Part shown: one piece after another, positions 1-5,974 of the stretch
Position numbering within the stretch: position 1 is the first letter of the stretch
How the letters are laid out: the number at the start of each line of letters is the position of its first letter
From: Bacteroidota bacterium
GTDB taxonomy: Bacteria; Spirochaetota; Spirochaetia; JABMQR01
DNA: 6,664 bases
Assembly: GCA_013202335.1 (NCBI GenBank)
Contig: JABMQR010000296.1
Coordinates: 1 to 6,664, forward strand
Direction: 5' to 3'
Notes under the pieces: model-generated
Database searches by the model: none
What the model was told of the DNA's origin: nothing
What the model saw: only the letters and a program-made list of their open reading frames with translations
Program-made: the position numbers and the translations under genes

Positions 1-31
1 AATTTCCTAAAAATCTTTGATTTTTGAAATT
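1..31 (-). other. AT-rich hairpin across the transketolase stop codon
   Basis: Arms of 7 bases (9-15 and 19-25) with a 3-base loop continue, past a 2-base bulge, into a further 6 paired bases (1-6 with 26-31), giving 13 pairs. The stop codon at 7-9 lies at the bulge. The left edge cuts off what follows, so it cannot be judged as a terminator of the operon. Confidence 0.35.
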
Positions 32-990
32 GCCTCAATTATTAGTGTATTTTGATACACTACTTTTTTAAGAGCCTTTGCCCTCATTACAATATTCTCA
101 ACTGACAGACCATACTTACGCATAAGCGCATCGTAGGGTCCGGATTCAGTAAACGTATCCTCAATTCCAATCATATCAATTAAACAGGGATTATACCGGG
201 AAAGAGTTTCAGCACAGGCAGAACCGAGTCCTCCAATCACCGAATGTTCCTCAACCGTAAGTAACCTACCCGTTTTCTTAACCGATGCAACCAGCATATC
301 TTTATCCAGAGGCTTAATAGTGGATATTTCCAGCAAATCAACTTCGATTCCATCATTCCTAAGTAATTTTTCAGCCTCAACCGCCATATATGTGGGAATT
401 CCCGTTACCGCTATGGTCAGATCATTTCCACTGGTAATTTTACGTATTTTCCCGATTTGCAGCTTAGGAGCATCTTTAAACAACTGCGGGGTTGGATTCC
501 TGCTTAATCTTAAGAAAACAGGACCATCCAATTCCAACGCTTGCTGCAAGGCATCCCGCACTTCTCCTCCGTCCCCGGGAACAATCACGGTCATATTGGG
601 AAAAGCCCGCATAATAGCCAGATCGGTAATAGACTGATGACTTGCACCGTCAAAAGAGTCTGACAACCCACCGTAACCACCTGCAATTATTACCGGTAGA
701 TTGTTATAACATATTACATTACGAATTTGATCAGTACTTTTTAGTGCAAGAAATATACTGAATGTGCTAATAACTGGTCTATATCCGGCTGTTGCCAAAC
801 CTGCGGCAACATCTGCAAGATTTGATTCTGCTACTCCTACATTGAAAAATCGATCCGGAAATTCAGCACCAAACAAGGCTGTTTTGGTACTGCTGGATAC
901 ATCAGCATCAAGCACCACCAATCTTTGATCCTCCGTCCCTAATTCGATCAAAGCTCTACCGAAGGCATCCCTCATAGCTATTTTTTCCAT
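7..990 (-). CDS. Split transketolase, C-terminal (pyrimidine-binding plus C-terminal domain) subunit
   Basis: This is the second half of a two-subunit, thiamine-diphosphate-dependent transketolase, a cytosolic enzyme that moves two-carbon ketol units between sugar phosphates. The product has 327 residues. The pyrimidine-binding domain spans about residues 3-165. Within it, NVGVAESNLADVAAGLA holds the conserved cofactor-activating Glu55, and GASHQ (115-119) holds an active-site His118. The C-terminal transketolase domain follows from about 185 to 310, with the conserved EEHSVIGGLGSA segment (247-258). The ATG at 990 is chosen because GGAGG (998-1002) lies 7 bases upstream. The gene overlaps the end of the N-terminal subunit gene by 13 bases, so the two are probably translationally coupled and form one complex. 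The C-terminus appears some 15 residues longer than usual for split halves. The family may act as an ordinary transketolase or on a special substrate; split versions such as AptAB use apulose 4-phosphate. Family assignment is firm, substrate unknown. Confidence 0.95.
   Translation of the reverse strand: MEKIAMRDAFGRALIELGTEDQRLVVLDADVSSSTKTALFGAEFPDRFFNVGVAESNLADVAAGLATAGYRPVISTFSIFLALKSTDQIRNVICYNNLPVIIAGGYGGLSDSFDGASHQSITDLAIMRAFPNMTVIVPGDGGEVRDALQQALELDGPVFLRLSRNPTPQLFKDAPKLQIGKIRKITSGNDLTIAVTGIPTYMAVEAEKLLRNDGIEVDLLEISTIKPLDKDMLVASVKKTGRLLTVEEHSVIGGLGSACAETLSRYNPCLIDMIGIEDTFTESGPYDALMRKYGLSVENIVMRAKALKKVVYQNTLIIEAISKIKDF
43..69 (+). terminator. Hairpin plus T-run inside the 3' end of the transketolase C-half, facing the plus strand
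   Basis: On the plus strand an 8-base perfect stem (43-50 with 55-62) around a TTTG loop is followed by C and six T residues (64-69). The stem has only two G-C pairs. Its orientation would stop transcription coming from the left, that is, from a gene convergent with this operon that would lie outside the window. On the coding strand no U-run follows, so it should not stop the operon itself. Confidence 0.3.
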
Positions 991-1904
991 ACAGCAGCCT
1001 CCAACACGTCAAGACCTTCCTGCAGTTCCGGAAGTGCCCTGCTATAAATCTCATCAGTTACCGGAGCGCCATGCCACACATGATTATCCTCCATAAATAA
1101 AACGCCTTTGCCTTTATGGGTTTTATACACAATAACAAACGGAGCTTGATTTTCTTCCTGCCCGCTTTGCCCATCCTGCTCATCAAGCCATTGAAATGAC
1201 TCGAAGATCTCATCCATATCATGACCATCATATATCTTAGGGGCAATATTCCAATTGAACGCCTGGAATTTATCATAAATCGGGTCCAACGGCATAATGT
1301 CTTTAGATGAACCATCTAACTGTACTTTATTATAATCAACCAGCAAAACCATCCTGGCAGGCCTAAATTTCGCAGCAGCCATTACAGCTTCCCATGACTG
1401 GCCTTCATTCAGGCAGCCGTCACCCACCATGACATACGTCCAGAAATTATTTTCTGATAATCTTGAAGCCAACGCCATACCAAGCCCAACGGATAACCCA
1501 TGACCCAGCGCACCTGTAGACATATCCACACCGGGTGTTTTATTCATACAGGGGTGTCCCTGTAGTCTGCTGTTTAATGCGCGTAAAGTCTGAACCTCTT
1601 CAACTGGAAAAAACCCGCGATTTGCCAGAACTGAATAGAGCATCGGAGCCGCATGGCCTTTGCTCATGACAAACCTGTCGCGATTTTCCATCCGGGGATT
1701 TTCAGGATCTACGAACAGCCGATAAAAATAGAGGGCTGTCGTAATATCTGCTGCCGATGATGAACCGCCCCAATGACCACTCCCCACTTTATTCAGAAGA
1801 GTCATCACATCAATACGTATTTGCTGAGCTAAATAACTGATCATCGCTTTTTTTCTAGAGGGATTATCTGTCGTTAAAATTTCCTGAGGATTTATTCTCC
1901 TCAT
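978..1904 (-). CDS. Split transketolase, N-terminal (thiamine diphosphate-binding) subunit
   Basis: This is the pyrophosphate-binding half of a split transketolase, 308 residues. Motifs in order are GSGHWGGSSS (His44), SKGHAAP (His84), QGHP (His117), TPGVDMSTGALGHGLS, and the thiamine diphosphate/Mg signature that starts with GDG at 161-163 and ends in DYNK with the metal ligand Asn192. KTHKGKGV (261-268) and a WHG (277-279) close the domain. N-terminal halves usually have about 270-285 residues. The excess here lies in some 20 residues ahead of the usual first helix and in a Gln/Glu/Asp-rich insertion around 241-255. The ATG at 1904 is supported by AAAGGAG (1912-1918) 7 bases upstream; Met21 would give a canonical-length N-terminus but lacks such a site. 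It lies 417 bases after the epimerase gene, so it may have its own promoter, and it overlaps the partner subunit gene by 13 bases. Its role here is probably to return phosphorylated pentose carbon to central metabolism. Confidence 0.95.
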   Translation of the reverse strand: MRRINPQEILTTDNPSRKKAMISYLAQQIRIDVMTLLNKVGSGHWGGSSSAADITTALYFYRLFVDPENPRMENRDRFVMSKGHAAPMLYSVLANRGFFPVEEVQTLRALNSRLQGHPCMNKTPGVDMSTGALGHGLSVGLGMALASRLSENNFWTYVMVGDGCLNEGQSWEAVMAAAKFRPARMVLLVDYNKVQLDGSSKDIMPLDPIYDKFQAFNWNIAPKIYDGHDMDEIFESFQWLDEQDGQSGQEENQAPFVIVYKTHKGKGVLFMEDNHVWHGAPVTDEIYSRALPELQEGLDVLEAAVWKK

Positions 1905-2043
1905 AACTAAACTCCTTTACAAGATTGTTCATATATCGAAATAAACTAATATGTTTAATGAAGTACTTTCCGGGTGAAGAGATTTATCATTGTGCTCTTA
2001 CCTTTTTGAATGATAGTGACTTATGGCAGCTCTTTCATTGTAA

Positions 2044-2057
2044 ACAGTTTTAACTGT
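2044..2057. promoter_or_regulatory. Palindrome ACAGTT-N2-AACTGT, possible operator
   Basis: Two perfect 6-base arms flank a 2-base centre, the same layout as the neighbouring palindrome although the arm sequence differs. The interval between the two sites is 11 bases between arm ends. It may be a regulatory site of the transketolase genes or coincidence. Confidence 0.3.
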
Positions 2058-2068
2058 ATCGAAAAGGG

Positions 2069-2084
2069 TGGGAAATGTTTCCCA
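2069..2084. promoter_or_regulatory. Palindrome TGGGAAA-N2-TTTCCCA, possible operator
   Basis: Two perfect 7-base arms flank a 2-base centre. The site lies upstream of the transketolase N-half, 165 bases before its ATG. Size and symmetry suit a dimeric helix-turn-helix repressor, but no regulator gene is in the window and no known operator consensus was recognised. Confidence 0.35.
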
Positions 2085-2223
2085 GAACTCGTTACCAGTA
2101 ATGGTTTTTCTCCTTTACATTCACATGGAAGAAAATCTGTCAACTAAATCGCCTGCTAATTCTATTTATAGAAAAAAGATACACCAATTATCTTCACACC
2201 TTTTTCAGTTCAGTTAATAAATA

Positions 2224-2253
2224 ATTAAAAAGCCCAATTTAGTCACATGTCAA
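2224..2253 (-). promoter_or_regulatory. Candidate sigma-70-type promoter for the transketolase pair
   Basis: On the minus strand a perfect -35 hexamer TTGACA (2248-2253) is followed after 18 bases by TTTAAT (2224-2229), which matches the -10 consensus at five of six positions. It lies about 70 bases after the epimerase stop and about 320 bases before the transketolase start, so the leader would be long. The region is AT-rich and chance hexamers are common, hence moderate confidence. Confidence 0.4.
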
Positions 2254-2264
2254 TTTGTTATCGC

Positions 2265-2287
2265 GGGATATCTCTTGTCATTATCCC
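2265..2287 (-). other. Weak hairpin after the epimerase gene
   Basis: GGGATA and TATCCC form a 6-base stem around an 11-base loop, starting about 35 bases after the epimerase stop codon. No run of T follows, so it is not a clear intrinsic terminator; it might be an RNA 3'-end stabiliser or chance. Confidence 0.25.
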
Positions 2288-2321
2288 TAAATGTTCGATT
2301 AGTATTTACCCGTTTATCTCA

Positions 2322-3137
2322 CTACAACAAAGGACCCAAGTATGCAATTGATTCTGCTGCTGCTGTATCTGGATCTGGATCCGGGAGAATTTCTACACCG
2401 ATATACCCATTATAGTTGTTCTTCTTCAAGGTCTGAATTATTGTGGGAAAATCCATGTGAGCGTTTCCCGGATAGTACCGATTACTATCAGCAAAATGAA
2501 TATAGCCAATTTTATCAAAATATTTGTCAAGTTCACCGGGAATGTCTACATCCTCAATGTTCATATGAAAAACATCCGGCATGAGAAGAACGTTTGGCCT
2601 GTTGAGTTTATCCAGTAGTCTTCCTCCGTCCCTGCAGGAATTAATATAGTTTATCTCGTACCGGTTAACCGGCTCGATGAGAATCCTGATTCCCAAATTT
2701 TCTGCCCTATCTGATAATATTTCCAAACAGGTTATGAAATTCATCTCTGCCTGATCCCGGCTTTGATCAGCGGCAACAAACCCACGCAGTCGTCCTATAT
2801 TAATATCCGCGCCAAAATCTGCAGCAACTTCCATCAACCCTGAGAACTGAACTATGGCTTTCTCCCTTATTGAAATATCATCAGCGGTAAACCACATACC
2901 GCCCTCGGCAAAAACCTGTCCTGTCGAGACTACGGGAATATCAAGATTAAGCTTCTGCGCTAAACCCAATATTCTTTTGGGATTAACCTGCTCACGGTGA
3001 AGCAACGCCAGTTCAATACCATCATACCCAAGATCAGCAGCTTTACTCATGCTAACTTCAATATCATCCCTAAAAACCACAAAGGCAGATGGTAATGCAT
3101 TTTCCGGGGCGACAGCAAGAGCTAGTTTAATAGACAT
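2322..3137 (-). CDS. TIM-barrel sugar epimerase/isomerase, IolO (5-keto-L-gluconate epimerase) / tagatose 3-epimerase type
   Basis: The 271-residue product belongs to the AP-endonuclease-2 TIM-barrel superfamily and most resembles, from memory, Thermotoga maritima IolO, a 5-keto-L-gluconate epimerase. Shared segments are the STGQ region (71-74), EPVNRYEINYINS (155-167), DVFHMNIEDVDIP (188-200), HFADSNR (214-220) and VEILP (248-252). The four metal ligands of ketose 3-epimerases are present as Glu155, Asp188, His214 and Glu249, each three positions after its counterpart in Pseudomonas cichorii D-tagatose 3-epimerase. His191 and Arg220 of the active site are also kept. It should therefore epimerise at C3, or isomerise, a free ketose or keto-acid in the cytosol. 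The ATG at 3137 has GGAG 6 bases upstream, and the gene begins 16 bases after the nucleoside hydrolase gene, so both are surely in one operon. The acidic repeat DPDPD near the C-terminus is low-complexity. Family is certain; whether the substrate is a pentulose, a hexulose or a keto-acid cannot be read from sequence. Confidence 0.85.
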   Translation of the reverse strand: MSIKLALAVAPENALPSAFVVFRDDIEVSMSKAADLGYDGIELALLHREQVNPKRILGLAQKLNLDIPVVSTGQVFAEGGMWFTADDISIREKAIVQFSGLMEVAADFGADINIGRLRGFVAADQSRDQAEMNFITCLEILSDRAENLGIRILIEPVNRYEINYINSCRDGGRLLDKLNRPNVLLMPDVFHMNIEDVDIPGELDKYFDKIGYIHFADSNRYYPGNAHMDFPTIIQTLKKNNYNGYIGVEILPDPDPDTAAAESIAYLGPLL

Positions 3138-3153
3138 AGATCACTCCAATTAT

Positions 3154-4155
3154 TTATTTTTTATAGCTCTTCATATCACAGACCCACTGATCAACCAGTT
3201 CTTTTCCTCGCACGGAATGAGCAAAGTACCCATTCGGTTTTTTACCCCATAGTCCCATATGATCAATAATGGTTTCTCCGGTGGTATAAACTCCAGAATA
3301 CTCCACATTCATAGCCACATGATCAGTATCAAACCATTCGGGATTTATTAAATATCCTGTTGTTGTTAAATCATTTAGACCAATTCCGTCTTTACGGGAT
3401 TTTACCTGTTCTGAAGCTTTTATTTGACCTACTACTTCCCCTTTGTCATTCTTAATCATTAGGGCAGCTTTTGTTCTTCTGAAATCCAGGATTTTCATAA
3501 GCCATTCACTGACTTTTGTCCCGGCCATGGCAATACTGTTCAAATCCTCTACGGTTTGAGTAACTTGATCACATACATCCAAACCAATTTGAATGATTGG
3601 GATTCCCGAACTGTAAACAACGTGAGCAGCTTCCGGATCTACAAAAACATTGTAGCTGGCACGTGGAGACGTATTCCCGGAAACCCTATAAGCTCCTCCC
3701 ATGAAAATAACTTCCTTGACATTTTTTGAGAATTCTCTGTCTGCCATAATTGCAAGAGCAATATTTGTTAAAGGACCAAGAGCTAAAATAGTCACTGGCT
3801 CGGGGGACTTTCGGACAATTTCTGCAATTTTAACGGGGGAAAATCCCTCGGCAGGTGAAGTTATGGGGAACGGAAGCCCCTCAACATCTCCAAGCCCATC
3901 TTTCCCATGAATCCACTCTGCATCAATTACCTGTCGGATCAGAGGTCTGTATGCACCCTTAAAAACAGGAATATCTGAACGCCCGGCCACTTCCAGAGCC
4001 CGGAGAGCATTTACAACACATTTATCAACGCCAACATTGCCGTTAGTTATGGACAAAGCTAATACATCTACTTTACCAGAAGCCAAAGCCCAAAGGATGG
4101 ATGTAGCATCATCATCTCCGGGATCAGTATCAATAATAACTGGTTTTAAGCTCAT
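3154..4155 (-). CDS. Inosine-uridine-type nucleoside hydrolase family protein with altered active site
   Basis: The 333-residue product is a member of the IU-nucleoside N-ribohydrolase family, calcium enzymes that cleave nucleosides to base and free ribose. The N-terminal calcium/ribose motif IIDTDPGDDDA gives Asp9, Asp11, Asp15 and Asp16. Asn40 (NGN), LGPLTNIALA (126-135), MGGA (152-155) and NVFVDPEAA (169-177) follow. Aligned by eye to Crithidia fasciculata nucleoside hydrolase, Asn160, Asn168 and Asp242 are kept as Asn161, Asn169 and Asp262. Glu166, a contact to the ribose 5'-OH, appears as Ser167, and active-site His241 appears as Asn261 in GLNDL. Sugar recognition at the 5' end and leaving-group activation may thus differ. 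ATG at 4155 has AGGAG (4162-4166) 6 bases upstream. It sits between the RpiB-like and epimerase genes, as expected of a step that releases a sugar for them. Alternative: a hydrolase of a non-nucleoside glycoside. Fold and metal site are secure; substrate is open. Confidence 0.9.
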   Translation of the reverse strand: MSLKPVIIDTDPGDDDATSILWALASGKVDVLALSITNGNVGVDKCVVNALRALEVAGRSDIPVFKGAYRPLIRQVIDAEWIHGKDGLGDVEGLPFPITSPAEGFSPVKIAEIVRKSPEPVTILALGPLTNIALAIMADREFSKNVKEVIFMGGAYRVSGNTSPRASYNVFVDPEAAHVVYSSGIPIIQIGLDVCDQVTQTVEDLNSIAMAGTKVSEWLMKILDFRRTKAALMIKNDKGEVVGQIKASEQVKSRKDGIGLNDLTTTGYLINPEWFDTDHVAMNVEYSGVYTTGETIIDHMGLWGKKPNGYFAHSVRGKELVDQWVCDMKSYKK

Positions 4156-4202
4156 TTTCGTCTCCTAATTATTTCATTCGTACTTAGCTGAAGAAAGGCA
4201 GA

Positions 4203-4691
4203 TCACTTATTATCAGGTATCCCTGGATCCCATCCATTATCATTAAGATTGATGTTTTCCAACTCCTGAAGTAATCCAAGTGATATATCGTGCCGCCCAC
4301 CCTCATACTCACTGCTCAACCAGCTGCTCAAATAATCTACAGCTTCAAGCGGACCAATACACTTCCCACCCAAACAAAGAATATTCGAGTTATTGTGAGC
4401 TGATGTCATTCGTGCCTGATATGAGCTGTATACCAGTGCCGCTCGAATGCCTTTGTATTTATTGGCAGCTATACTCATCCCAATTCCTGTTGAGCAAATT
4501 AGTATCCCGCGATCAGCTTTTCCTTTCTGAACAGCTTGTGCCACTTGAGCCGCATAGTATGGATACCGGACAATATCGGTGGAATAGCATCCAATATCTA
4601 TCACCTCGTATCCTTCCAGACTCTCAAGATATGCTGTCAGGACTCTCTTCATTTCATATCCGCCATGATCATTTCCAATTATTATTTTCAT
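4203..4691 (-). CDS. rpiB: RpiB/LacAB-family sugar-phosphate isomerase
   Basis: The 162-residue product is an aldose-ketose isomerase of the RpiB/LacA/LacB fold, typified by ribose-5-phosphate isomerase B and allose-6-phosphate isomerase. It shows GNDHGGYEMK (Asp8, His9), GILICSTGIGMSIAANK (62-78) with catalytic Cys66, GIRAALV, AHNNSNIL (98-105) with His99, and YEGGRH (129-134) with Arg133. These line up almost without gaps with E. coli RpiB recalled from memory. Differences are Arg42 in place of Asp in the DYP motif, Ser67 in place of Gly in CGTG, and Asn101 in place of Asp in HND. About a dozen extra residues lie at the C-terminus. The start is set at the ATG at 4691, which has AGGA (4699-4702) 7 bases upstream; the TTG one codon earlier is a poorer choice. 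The gene begins 14 bases after the TRAP permease gene. It likely isomerises a phosphorylated pentose or related sugar, but the changes near the substrate pocket leave the exact sugar uncertain. Confidence 0.9.
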   Translation of the reverse strand: MKIIIGNDHGGYEMKRVLTAYLESLEGYEVIDIGCYSTDIVRYPYYAAQVAQAVQKGKADRGILICSTGIGMSIAANKYKGIRAALVYSSYQARMTSAHNNSNILCLGGKCIGPLEAVDYLSSWLSSEYEGGRHDISLGLLQELENINLNDNGWDPGIPDNK

Positions 4692-4698
4692 CAATTTA

Positions 4699-4702
4699 TC
4701 CT
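4699..4702 (-). promoter_or_regulatory. Ribosome binding site that fixes the rpiB start
   Basis: AGGA lies in the 14-base gap after dctM and 7 bases before the ATG at 4691. It supports that ATG rather than the TTG codon immediately before it. Confidence 0.6.
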
Positions 4703-4705
4703 GCT

Positions 4706-5974
4706 TTAATTAAAAAATAGATTCGGAAGGGCCATGGATATAATCGGTACAAAGGTGATGATAAGTAATATAACCAGTAGAACCAAAAACATCGGGATCA
4801 CCCTTTTGACCACTTTTGTCACAGGCAATTTTGCAATTGACGAGACTACAAAGAGAGAGATTCCTAATGGCGGCGTCAGGAGACCTAGGGTTAAATTAAT
4901 TATCATAATAATACCAAAATGAACTGGATCCACGCCAATTTGGATTACAATCGGGAGTAGTAGAGGCGTTGTTATCAAAATGGCTGATATCCCTTCCATA
5001 AAACAGCCTAACAAGAGCAATACCAGATTTATTAACAGCAATAAAATAATCTTGTTTGTTGTTACTCCGGATATAAAAGTCGAAATAAGAACTGGTACAT
5101 TCTCGAGAGATATAAGATAGGTAAAGCAAGCTGCTATAGCAAAAAGTGTACTTACACTTCCTAGTGAAGTCCCCGTTTTAATAAATATACGTGGAAGATC
5201 CCGCCATTTGATCTCTTTATATACAAATAATCCCAGAAACAATGCATACAAACAAGCAACAGCCGCTGCTTCTGTTGGTGTAAAAAAACCGGTGTAGATA
5301 CCAACCAGAATAAGAATCGGCATTATAAGTGAGCCAACCGCCTTAAAAAACTCTTTTACAATCTCCAAAAATGAATACGCTTCACTGGTGGGAAATTTCT
5401 TTTTATGTGCAATAATACCCACCAAAACCATCAAAGAAAGACCCATCAATACTCCGGGAATCAGCCCAGCTGCAAAAAGAGATCCAATAGACGTATTTGA
5501 AACAACACCATACATAATGATTGGAACACTGGGGGGGATAATGGGACCAATAGAAGCAGATGCAACAGTCAAAGCGGCAGAGAAATCTTTTTCATATCCT
5601 TGAGCATCCATCATTTCGATTTCCAGAGGACCAAGAGCAGCTACATCAGCTACAGCATTTCCGGTAATCCCGGCAAAGAACATACTGGCCAAAATATTTA
5701 CATGAGCCATTCCGCCCCGAAACCGCCCTACAAGAACTTTGGAAAAACGTATTATACGGGTAAGTGTTCCTCCCTCATCCATCAAATTACCAGCGAGAAG
5801 GAACAGGGGCACAGCAACCATTACAAAGGAGTTAAGCCCTACAAACTGACGCTGCAGGATAATCCAGGCTGGAAGGTCTGCTGACAAGAAATAGACGAGA
5901 CTAGAGAGACCCAGTACAAAGTATAGAGGCAATCCAATTAATAAAAGTACGATAAATACAATTATAACTAACAT
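4706..5974 (-). CDS. dctM: TRAP transporter large membrane subunit (DctM)
   Basis: This 422-residue protein is the ion-coupled transport subunit of a tripartite ATP-independent periplasmic transporter. It has about a dozen hydrophobic segments spread over the full length and the usual size for the family (about 425). Typical motifs are VPLFLLAGNLM (55-65), GGMAHVNILASMFFAGITG followed by NAVADVAALG (87-115), SIGPIIPPS (141-149), IYTGFFTPTEAAA (226-238) and LTPPLG (366-371), which form the two substrate and sodium-binding halves of the inner-membrane elevator. ATG at 5974 directly follows the dctQ stop codon with no gap, and AAGGAG (5983-5988) lies 8 bases upstream inside dctQ, so translation is coupled. 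Together with DctQ and a periplasmic DctP it would import the substrate that the downstream catabolic enzymes use. TRAP substrates are most often carboxylates, although sugars and nucleoside-like compounds are known or suspected for some systems. Sequence alone does not give the substrate. Confidence 0.96.
   Translation of the reverse strand: MLVIIVFIVLLLIGLPLYFVLGLSSLVYFLSADLPAWIILQRQFVGLNSFVMVAVPLFLLAGNLMDEGGTLTRIIRFSKVLVGRFRGGMAHVNILASMFFAGITGNAVADVAALGPLEIEMMDAQGYEKDFSAALTVASASIGPIIPPSVPIIMYGVVSNTSIGSLFAAGLIPGVLMGLSLMVLVGIIAHKKKFPTSEAYSFLEIVKEFFKAVGSLIMPILILVGIYTGFFTPTEAAAVACLYALFLGLFVYKEIKWRDLPRIFIKTGTSLGSVSTLFAIAACFTYLISLENVPVLISTFISGVTTNKIILLLLINLVLLLLGCFMEGISAILITTPLLLPIVIQIGVDPVHFGIIMIINLTLGLLTPPLGISLFVVSSIAKLPVTKVVKRVIPMFLVLLVILLIITFVPIISMALPNLFFN

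Larger units (their letters stand above)
1998..2102 (-). other. Small protein-like reading frame with ATT in the start position (34 codons)
   Basis: AAAGGAG (2110-2116) is placed 7 bases upstream of an ATT codon at 2102, an optimal ribosome binding site for a start there. The frame that follows encodes 34 residues, containing NEFWETFPTLFDTVKTVYNE and then a RAAISHYH stretch, and ends in TAA at 1998. The composition looks like an amphipathic helix of a real protein rather than random AT-rich translation. After the TAA the same frame stays open for 22 more codons to a TGA at 1929. No ATG, GTG or TTG is available in frame at the right distance. It could be the start of a decayed gene, a gene that uses the rare ATT start (known for infC), or chance. 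I do not recognise the family. Confidence 0.25.
1905..2321. other. 417-base gap between the epimerase and transketolase genes
   Basis: No gene of normal size fits this stretch on either strand, and base composition is more AT-rich than the genes around it. Reading along the minus strand it holds a weak hairpin (2265-2287), a sigma-70-like promoter candidate (2224-2253), a weak AT-rich stem followed by T residues (2171-2194), a second TTGACA hexamer (2138-2143), a small reading frame behind a strong ribosome binding site (1998-2102), two palindromes (2069-2084 and 2044-2057), and finally the ribosome binding site of the transketolase N-half. The arrangement suggests a regulatory region, possibly on top of a decayed gene. 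Confidence 0.6.

Noticed and set aside
2120..2143. Second TTGACA as a promoter on the minus strand
   Set aside because: The best -10 hexamer at proper spacing, TGTAAA, matches only four positions and overlaps the ribosome binding site of the small frame.
2171..2194. Stem AAGATA/TATCTT followed by T residues on the minus strand
   Set aside because: Only one G-C pair in six, so too weak to be called an intrinsic terminator.
2352..2385. Short CTG and GGATCT repeats on the plus strand
   Set aside because: They are the codons for Asp-Pro and Ala runs near the epimerase C-terminus; too short and imperfect for a repeat element.
4280..4720. 146-codon open frame on the plus strand opposite rpiB
   Set aside because: It is fully antisense to a clearly recognised gene, has a Cys/His/Ser-rich unnatural composition and no recognisable motif.
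4896..5129. 77-codon minus-strand frame inside dctM in another phase
   Set aside because: Lies wholly within dctM, whose motifs are continuous through this stretch, so it is not a frameshift fragment.
5600..5884. 94-codon plus-strand frame opposite dctM
   Set aside because: Shadow of the permease gene; its translation has no hydrophobic or domain pattern of its own.
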